Assembly: GCF_000429045.1 (NCBI RefSeq)
Contig: NZ_AUBC01000001.1
Location: 3,744 to 67,743, forward strand
Direction of reading: 5' to 3'
Length of the DNA: 64,000 bases
DNA from: Salinarimonas rosea DSM 21201
GTDB lineage: Bacteria > Pseudomonadota > Alphaproteobacteria > Rhizobiales > Beijerinckiaceae
Under the pieces are notes generated by a model. That model saw only the letters and a program-made list of their open reading frames with translations. It did no database searches and was not told the origin of the DNA. The position numbers and the translations under genes were made by a program. Positions 59,140 to 64,000 of the stretch are shown here, one piece after another. The first letter of the stretch is position 1. Each line of letters begins with the position of its first letter.

Positions 59140-60026
59140 CAAGCGACGGCCCGCGAGCCCGGTGCCGCGACGGGCGCGGCGGCGCCGCCGTCCGTGCGCC
59201 GCGCGAGGCGCGCCGGGCGCGCGGGCTCGGGCAGCGGCTGCGCGGGTTCGCCCTCCTGCGCGGCGAGCGCCGCCATCGCCTCGACCCAGCGCACGAGCTC
59301 GAGCCGGCCGTCGTAGTGCTCGACGATCGCCGTGCAGCTCTCGACCCAGTCGCCGCAATTGAGGTAGCGCACGCCGTCGATCTCGCGCTGGGCCGCGTGG
59401 TGGATGTGCCCGCACACGACGCCTGTCGCGCCCTGGTTGCGGGCCTCCTCCACCAGGAACTCCTCGAACTTGGAGATGAAGTTCACCGCGTTCTTCACCT
59501 TGAGCTTGGCCCAGGCCGAGAGGGACCAGTAGGTCAGGCCCAGCCGCCGGCGGATCCCGTTGACGTAGGTGTTGGACAACAGCGCCAGAGAGTAGGCCCA
59601 ATCGCCCAGGTGCGCCAGCCATCTGGCGTGCTTCATCACGACGTCGAACTGGTCCCCGTGGATGACGAGCAGCCGCTCGCCCGCGGCAGTCTCGTGGAGC
59701 GCGCGCTCGCAGACCTCGATGCCGCCGAAATGAGCGCCGATATAGTCCCGCAGGAACTCGTCATGGTTGCCCGGGACGTAGATCAGCCGGGTCCCCTTGC
59801 GCACCTTGCGCAGCAGCTTCTGCACCACGTCGTTGTGCGACTGGGGCCAGAACCAGCCGCCCCGCAGCTTCCAGCCGTCGATGATGTCCCCGACGAGATA
59901 GATCACGTCGGCATCGTAGCGCCGCAGGAAGCCGAGCAGCAGGTCGGCCTGGCAGTCCCGCGTCCCCAGATGGAAATCCGAGAGGAACAACGTCCGAACG
60001 CGGATTGCTTGATCGTCGTCAGTCAC
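59139..60026 (-). CDS. Metallophosphoesterase, LpxH-like UDP-2,3-diacylglucosamine diphosphatase family
   Basis: The 295-residue product has calcineurin-type metal motifs: FLSDFHLGT (near residue 15), VGDIIDGW, VPGNHDEFL and HGDQFD near 120. GHIHHA lies near 195. The arrangement matches the LpxH-like group, which cleaves the pyrophosphate of UDP-2,3-diacylglucosamine in lipid A synthesis. Many alphaproteobacteria use LpxI for this step, so this protein may act on another lipid. A GTG start at 60026 is chosen because GGAG lies eight bases upstream and the preceding in-frame sequence is artificial. It is the first gene of a two-gene operon with the glycosyltransferase. Confidence 0.83.
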   Translation of the reverse strand: MTDDDQAIRVRTLFLSDFHLGTRDCQADLLLGFLRRYDADVIYLVGDIIDGWKLRGGWFWPQSHNDVVQKLLRKVRKGTRLIYVPGNHDEFLRDYIGAHFGGIEVCERALHETAAGERLLVIHGDQFDVVMKHARWLAHLGDWAYSLALLSNTYVNGIRRRLGLTYWSLSAWAKLKVKNAVNFISKFEEFLVEEARNQGATGVVCGHIHHAAQREIDGVRYLNCGDWVESCTAIVEHYDGRLELVRWVEAMAALAAQEGEPAQPLPEPARPARLARRTDGGAAAPVAAPGSRAVA

Positions 60027-60253
60027 TCTTCCAGCTCCGCTCCGGCTGTTTGGGCGACAAGAACCGATTCTCCATTGCACTTTGATGACGCCGGCGGCGT
60101 CCTCCGCCGGTCGTGGGCGACTTCTCGCGGTGTCCGCGCGAGCGATGCCCGCGGGGATTGACGGAAGTGGGCGCCCATGCAGGTTCCATGCACGGAGCGC
60201 GCAGCGGCGGCGACGTCGGCGGCGCTTCTCGCGAGCACCGCGCGGGTGCATAG

Positions 60254-61201
60254 ATGGATGCTCTTCCCCCGGACCAGACAACCGTGAAGCCCGCCCTCGG
60301 CGTCAGCCTCAAGATCCTCTCCGCCCTCGCCTTCACCCTGATGGCGGCGACGATCAAGCTCGCCTCCGAGCACTTCCCGACGGGCCAGCTGATCTTCTTC
60401 CGCTCCGCCTTCGCCCTCGTGCCGCTCCTCGTCTGGCTCGCGGCGACGGACACCGTCGTCAACGCCGTGCGCACGCACAACCTCAAGGGCCACTTCCTGC
60501 GCAGCATCATCGGCTCGACTGGCATGGTGCTCGGGTTCTCGGCGCTGGCCTACCTGCCGCTGACGGAGGCCGTGGCGATCGGCTACGCCGCCCCGCTCAT
60601 CGTCGTCGTGCTCGCGGCGCTGCTCCTGCGCGAGACCGTGCGCGCCTATCGCTGGAGCGCGGTCGCGGTGGGACTGGTGGGCGTCCTCGTCATGCTCTCT
60701 CCCCGGTTCGGGGACGAGGCGCTGGCGCAGGGCGCCTCGCTCGGCGCGCTCTTCGGCATCGGCGCGGCCTTCTGCACGGCCGGCGCGACTATCCAGGTGC
60801 GCCGCCTCACGGCGACCGAGCGCACCGGCGCGATCGTGTTCTACTTCAGCGCGGTGACCACCCTGATCGGCCTCTCGACGGTCTTCTTCGGCTGGGTGAT
60901 GCCGACCTTGCCTCAGCTCGCGATGCTGATCGGCCTCGGCATCCTCGGCGGCATCGGCCAGATCCTGCTCACCGAGAGCTATCGCTGGGCGGACGCTTCC
61001 CTGGTCGCGCCCTTCGAGTACACGACGATGATCTGGGCGACGCTGCTCGGCTGGTTCGTGTTCGGGCAATGGCCCGAGCAGGCGGTGATCGCCGGCGCCG
61101 TGCTGGTGACGGCGTCGGGCATCTTCGTAATCTACCGCGAGCGCAAGCTCGGCCTCCAGCGCCGCAAGGAAGTGGAGATGTCCTCGCAGCGGCCGGGGTG
61201 A
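60254..61201 (+). CDS. DMT-superfamily EamA transporter
   Basis: The 315-residue product has ten hydrophobic segments arranged as two EamA repeats. Marks are FTLMAATIKLASEHFPTGQLIFFRSAFALVPL in the first and ESYRWADASLVAPFEYTTMIWATLLGWFVFG in the second. Related proteins export metabolites or drugs across the inner membrane; the substrate cannot be read from the sequence. It is divergent from the metallophosphoesterase, with 227 bp between. Confidence 0.88.
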   Translation: MDALPPDQTTVKPALGVSLKILSALAFTLMAATIKLASEHFPTGQLIFFRSAFALVPLLVWLAATDTVVNAVRTHNLKGHFLRSIIGSTGMVLGFSALAYLPLTEAVAIGYAAPLIVVVLAALLLRETVRAYRWSAVAVGLVGVLVMLSPRFGDEALAQGASLGALFGIGAAFCTAGATIQVRRLTATERTGAIVFYFSAVTTLIGLSTVFFGWVMPTLPQLAMLIGLGILGGIGQILLTESYRWADASLVAPFEYTTMIWATLLGWFVFGQWPEQAVIAGAVLVTASGIFVIYRERKLGLQRRKEVEMSSQRPG

Positions 61202-61317
61202 GGGCAGGTCGCGGACGGCACGACGCGCCGCATCGCCTGGACTCCGCCCCCGCGAGATGGTGGAAGAGGCGGCGCCCCACCAGCGCGCCCTCCCCGCCGC
61301 CGAGACCCGTCGCCCGC

Positions 61318-62229
61318 ATGAACGCCGCACCTGTCACCGACGTCGAGACCGCCTTCACGCGCTACGAGGCGATCCGTGCGCGCCTGCCGCAGGCGCGGTT
61401 TCCCGCGCGGAGCCGGGAGGCCGCGACGCTGAGCGACATCGCCGACGCCTACGACGTCTTCGTCCTCGACGCCTTCGGCGTCCTCAACGTCGGCGAGCGC
61501 CCGATCGGCGGCGCGGTCGAGCGGGTGGCGGAGCTGCGCGCCCGCGGCAAGCGGCTCGTCGTTCTCACCAACGGCGCCACGCATCGGCGCATCGATGCGC
61601 TCGGCAAGTACGGCGCGCTCGGCTTCGACTTCGCCCCGCACGAGGTCGTATCGAGCCGCGACGTCGCGGCGGCGGCGCTCTCCGCGCAGCCGGAAGGCCT
61701 GCTCTGGGCCGCCGCAGCGGGCCCCGGCGCGCGCTTCGACGATCTCGGCGCGCGGGTCGCGGATCTCGCGGACGACCCGGATCTGCTCGCGCGCGCCGAC
61801 GGGTTCCTCCTGCTCTCCAGCGCCCGCTGGGACGCGCGCGCGCAGGAGCGCCTCGTCGCGGCGCTCGCCGCGCGCCCGCGGCCGGTCGTGGTCGCCAATC
61901 CCGACCTCGTGGCGCCCCGCGAGAACGGGCTCAGCCTCGAGCCGGGCTGGTTCGCGCACGACCTCGCCGATCGCACCGGCATCGCGCCGGCCTTCTACGG
62001 CAAGCCCTATGCGGACGCCTTCCGCGCCGTCCGCTCACTGCATGCGGACGTGCCGCGCGAGCGCTTCGCGATGGTCGGCGATACGCTGCACACGGACGTG
62101 CTCGGCGGGCGCGCGGCGGGGTTCGGGACGGTGCTGATCACCGCCCACGGCCTCTTCGCCGGGTGCGACGCGCGCGGCTTCGTCGCCCGCTGCGGCATCG
62201 TGCCGGACGTGATCTGCGCGACGACCTGA
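61318..62229 (+). CDS. HAD-IIA-type phosphatase
   Basis: The 303-residue product is a haloacid-dehalogenase-superfamily hydrolase. Motif I reads VFVLDAFGVLNVGE; the first Asp is the nucleophile and the second acidic position is replaced by A-F-G, as in some NagD/CECR5-like relatives. Motif II is VVLTNGATHR, and motif III/IV is YGKPYADAFRAV with MVGDTLHTDVLGGRAAGFGTVLIT. NagD-like sugar or nucleotide phosphatase activity is expected. The second motif-I Asp, the usual acid/base, appears as Phe/Gly, so activity is uncertain. It follows the DMT transporter by 116 bp. Confidence 0.82.
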   Translation: MNAAPVTDVETAFTRYEAIRARLPQARFPARSREAATLSDIADAYDVFVLDAFGVLNVGERPIGGAVERVAELRARGKRLVVLTNGATHRRIDALGKYGALGFDFAPHEVVSSRDVAAAALSAQPEGLLWAAAAGPGARFDDLGARVADLADDPDLLARADGFLLLSSARWDARAQERLVAALAARPRPVVVANPDLVAPRENGLSLEPGWFAHDLADRTGIAPAFYGKPYADAFRAVRSLHADVPRERFAMVGDTLHTDVLGGRAAGFGTVLITAHGLFAGCDARGFVARCGIVPDVICATT

Positions 62230-62235
62230 GGCGCC

Positions 62236-62739
62236 TCAGCTCCGGCGTGCGGTGACCGGCCCGCGCGCCTGCGCGAGCGTGCCCTCGACGAGCTCGAGCG
62301 CCAGGAATCGCGCCGGGTCGACCGGCCCGGGCATGGCGAGCCGCCCGCGCGGGACGACCGCGAAGCCGAAGCGGCGGTAGTAGGGCTCGTCGCCGACGAG
62401 GAGCACCAGCCCGTGCCCGGCGGCGCGTGCCGCGGCGAGCGCGCGCGTCATGAGCGCCGCGCCGATGCCGCGGCTCTCGAAGGCGGGCTCCACCGTCAGC
62501 GGCCCCAGGATCAGCGCCGGCACGCGCCCGGCCCAGATCGGCGAGAGCCGCACCGAGCCGACGAGGAGCGTTCCGACATTGGCCGTGAAGGAGAGCGCCG
62601 GATCGTGCGCCGCGCCCTCGCGCAGGCGATAGGCCGAGCGGGCGAAGCGCCCCGGCCCGAAGGCGCGCTCGTGCAGCCGCTCGATCGCGTCGGCGTCGCC
62701 GGGTACTTCCGGCCGGATGGAGAGGGAGAGCTCGGTCAT
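62236..62739 (-). CDS. GNAT-family N-acetyltransferase
   Basis: The 167-residue product has the GNAT motif A, LGPLTVEPAFESRGIGAALMTRAL (acetyl-CoA pyrophosphate loop RGIGAAL). The VGDEPYYRRFGFAVVPRGRL segment common in YhbS-type acetyltransferases follows. Substrate is unknown. The start at 62739 is chosen to match the usual N-terminus (SLSIRPEVPGDADAIERLHERAF). It converges with the HAD gene. Confidence 0.88.
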   Translation of the reverse strand: MTELSLSIRPEVPGDADAIERLHERAFGPGRFARSAYRLREGAAHDPALSFTANVGTLLVGSVRLSPIWAGRVPALILGPLTVEPAFESRGIGAALMTRALAAARAAGHGLVLLVGDEPYYRRFGFAVVPRGRLAMPGPVDPARFLALELVEGTLAQARGPVTARRS

Positions 62740-62954
62740 GTCGGGAATCGCAGGTCGGGCGCGGAGTCGGGCCGGGAGCGGGACGGATGGCGAACGCATG
62801 GCGGGACGCGGCCGGCGCCGCGCCGTCAACGCGCTCGTCGTCGCTCGGCTCCCGCTTTCATCCGAACCTCCCCATGCGCGATCCGCGTCGCGCGCGACCG
62901 CTCTACCAGCCTCCTCGGCGCGCGTCTACGCCGCGCCGCCCCGGCGCCGCCGGC

Positions 62955-63449
62955 TCACCAGCGCGCGCCGATCTCCGCTCCGTCGGCCAGCTCCGCGAGG
63001 CGTCGTCTGGTGCCCGGCGTGACGTCGTCCGGCAGCGCCCGCAGGTCGAAGAAGCGCACCTCGGCGATCTCCCGCGCGCGGCGCCTGGAATCGTCGCGGG
63101 TGAAATCGTCGACGAGGTAGACGAGGACGTGGTCGCGGTTCGACACCGCGCTGTTGAAGAAGGCGCCGTGGAGCCGCGCGGGGCCGGTGAGCACGACGCC
63201 GGCCTCCTCGATGAGCTCCCGGGCCAGCGCCTCGACCGCCGTCTCGCCGGCCTCGATGCCGCCGCCGGGCAGATGCCAGCCCGGCGTATAGGTGTGGCGC
63301 ACGAGGAGCACACGCTCGTCGGCGTCCGTCACGATCGCGCGCACGCCCATCGTCATGCCGCGGGTCACGCGCCAAAGGAGATGGAGCAGCATGCGCGGCA
63401 CGCGCGGGAGCATGCGGTCGGTGTCGCGCTCGGGCATGATCCAGCCCAT
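62955..63449 (-). CDS. Nudix hydrolase
   Basis: The 164-residue product has a complete canonical Nudix box, GGGIEAGETAVEALARELIEEAG, so it should hydrolyse a nucleoside-diphosphate-linked substrate. The preceding basic segment (LLHLLWRVTRGMTMGVRAIV) leads into the fold, and HLPGGG precedes the box. Its ATG overlaps the stop of the upstream histidine-kinase gene (TGATG), so the two are translationally coupled. Substrate is unknown. It is unrelated in position to the Nudix fusion at 9 kb. Confidence 0.9.
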   Translation of the reverse strand: MGWIMPERDTDRMLPRVPRMLLHLLWRVTRGMTMGVRAIVTDADERVLLVRHTYTPGWHLPGGGIEAGETAVEALARELIEEAGVVLTGPARLHGAFFNSAVSNRDHVLVYLVDDFTRDDSRRRAREIAEVRFFDLRALPDDVTPGTRRRLAELADGAEIGARW

Positions 63450-64000
63450 CAGAGCGCGCGCTCGGAGGGCGGGACCGGCGCCTCGACGCGGCAGGAGAAC
63501 CCCTCCGGTGCGAAGCTGAAGCCGACCGTCGCCTCGAGCTCGCTGCGCAGCACGCCCGCGATCATCCGCAGCCCGAATCCGTGCCGCTCGGGCGGCACCA
63601 CCGGCGGCCCGCCGGTCTCCCGCCATTCCAGCACGAGGCGCGGCTGGGGCGCCTCGTCGATGCGCCAGGTCAGCGCGATGCGTCCCGTCTCGGACGAGAG
63701 CGCCCCGTGCTTGCGGGCGTTGGTGCACAATTCGTGGAGCGCGAGCGTGACGTTGACCGCCTGCTTCGGGACGAGGCGCACGTGCGGACCGTCGAGGTGC
63801 ATGCGCTCCGGTTCCACCGCGCAGCCGTCGAAGGCCTCGCGAGCGAGCACGTCGAGCGGCGCGCCGTCCCAGCTCCGCCGGGTGAGGACGTCGTGGGAGG
63901 CCGCGAGCGCCCGCAGTCGCCCCTCGAACGAGGCGAGCCCCGCCCGCGGGTCGCCGCCGTAGGCGAAGCTCTGGCGTGCGAGGCTCTGGACGAGGGCGAG
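63449..64000 (-). CDS. HWE-family histidine kinase, C-terminal part (cut by window edge)
   Basis: The frame is open to the window end, giving 183 C-terminal residues of a longer kinase. ALVQSLARQSF and FEGRLRALAASHDVLTRRSWDGAPL lie just after where the phospho-accepting His should be. ALHELCTNARKHGALS is the N-box and HGFGLRMIAGVLRSEL the G-box. These are typical of the HWE group common in alphaproteobacteria. The sensor region and the His lie outside the window. It is followed directly by the coupled Nudix gene. Confidence 0.88.
   Translation of the reverse strand, partial: LALVQSLARQSFAYGGDPRAGLASFEGRLRALAASHDVLTRRSWDGAPLDVLAREAFDGCAVEPERMHLDGPHVRLVPKQAVNVTLALHELCTNARKHGALSSETGRIALTWRIDEAPQPRLVLEWRETGGPPVVPPERHGFGLRMIAGVLRSELEATVGFSFAPEGFSCRVEAPVPPSERAL

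Overview
The window is very GC-rich DNA with dense, overlapping genes. The gene content (class II NrdJ reductase, aerobic-type CobO/CobQ/CbiB/CobC cobalamin genes, a PstA with a long insertion, an HWE histidine kinase, rhizobial-style iol genes) suggests an alphaproteobacterium of the Hyphomicrobiales, perhaps Methylobacterium- or Salinarimonas-like. The genus is inference. No tRNA, rRNA or CRISPR array was seen.

Layout. 1-2237: an apparently intact IS21-family element (istA, istB, doubled terminal repeats). 2503-10381: an accessory-looking zone around the core gene nrdJ. It holds a TIR-domain protein, an SH3-like exported protein, a DUF1643 protein and a fusion of a TIR-like (CAP12/Pycsar-effector type) domain to two Nudix domains. 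The two TIR-type genes are visibly poorer in GC than their neighbours. 10523-17830: a LacI-regulated ABC importer with a GH63-like glycoside hydrolase, preceded by two palindromic operators. 17849-25287: fpr, then the phosphate regulon pstSCAB-phoU-phoB behind a Pho box; no phoR is in view. 25488-31077: exported MsrB, a FUSC-type membrane protein, a BacA-like prephenate decarboxylase / DUF6421 / LysE exporter operon, and a membrane-anchored alpha/beta hydrolase. 31227-35000: rimO and a subtilisin-like autotransporter lipoprotein. 35022-39090: late cobalamin biosynthesis genes. 39337-44676: GH13 alpha-glucosidase, YcjF/YcjX-type envelope-stress pair, a 177-bp tandem repeat, sixA. 44726-56951: myo-inositol catabolism (iolG, a second dehydrogenase, RpiR-type IolR, an ABC importer, iolC-DUF2090 fusion, iolD, iolE, iolB) with GGAA-N6-TTCC operator-like sites. 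56978-64000: yraN, an orphan [2Fe-2S] subunit, a metallophosphoesterase/glycosyltransferase pair, a DMT transporter, a HAD phosphatase, a GNAT acetyltransferase, a Nudix hydrolase and the 3' part of an HWE histidine kinase cut by the window edge.

How they fit together. NrdJ needs adenosylcobalamin, and the cob genes 28 kb away make its late steps. The inositol locus can import and degrade inositol to the malonate-semialdehyde stage, but iolA/mmsA is not in view. The best candidates for undescribed biology are the TIR-like-Nudix-Nudix protein, which could both make and cleave an NAD-derived product, and the BacA-like/DUF6421/LysE operon, which looks like a small pathway for an exported dihydroaromatic compound. 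Both functions are inferred from domain content only.
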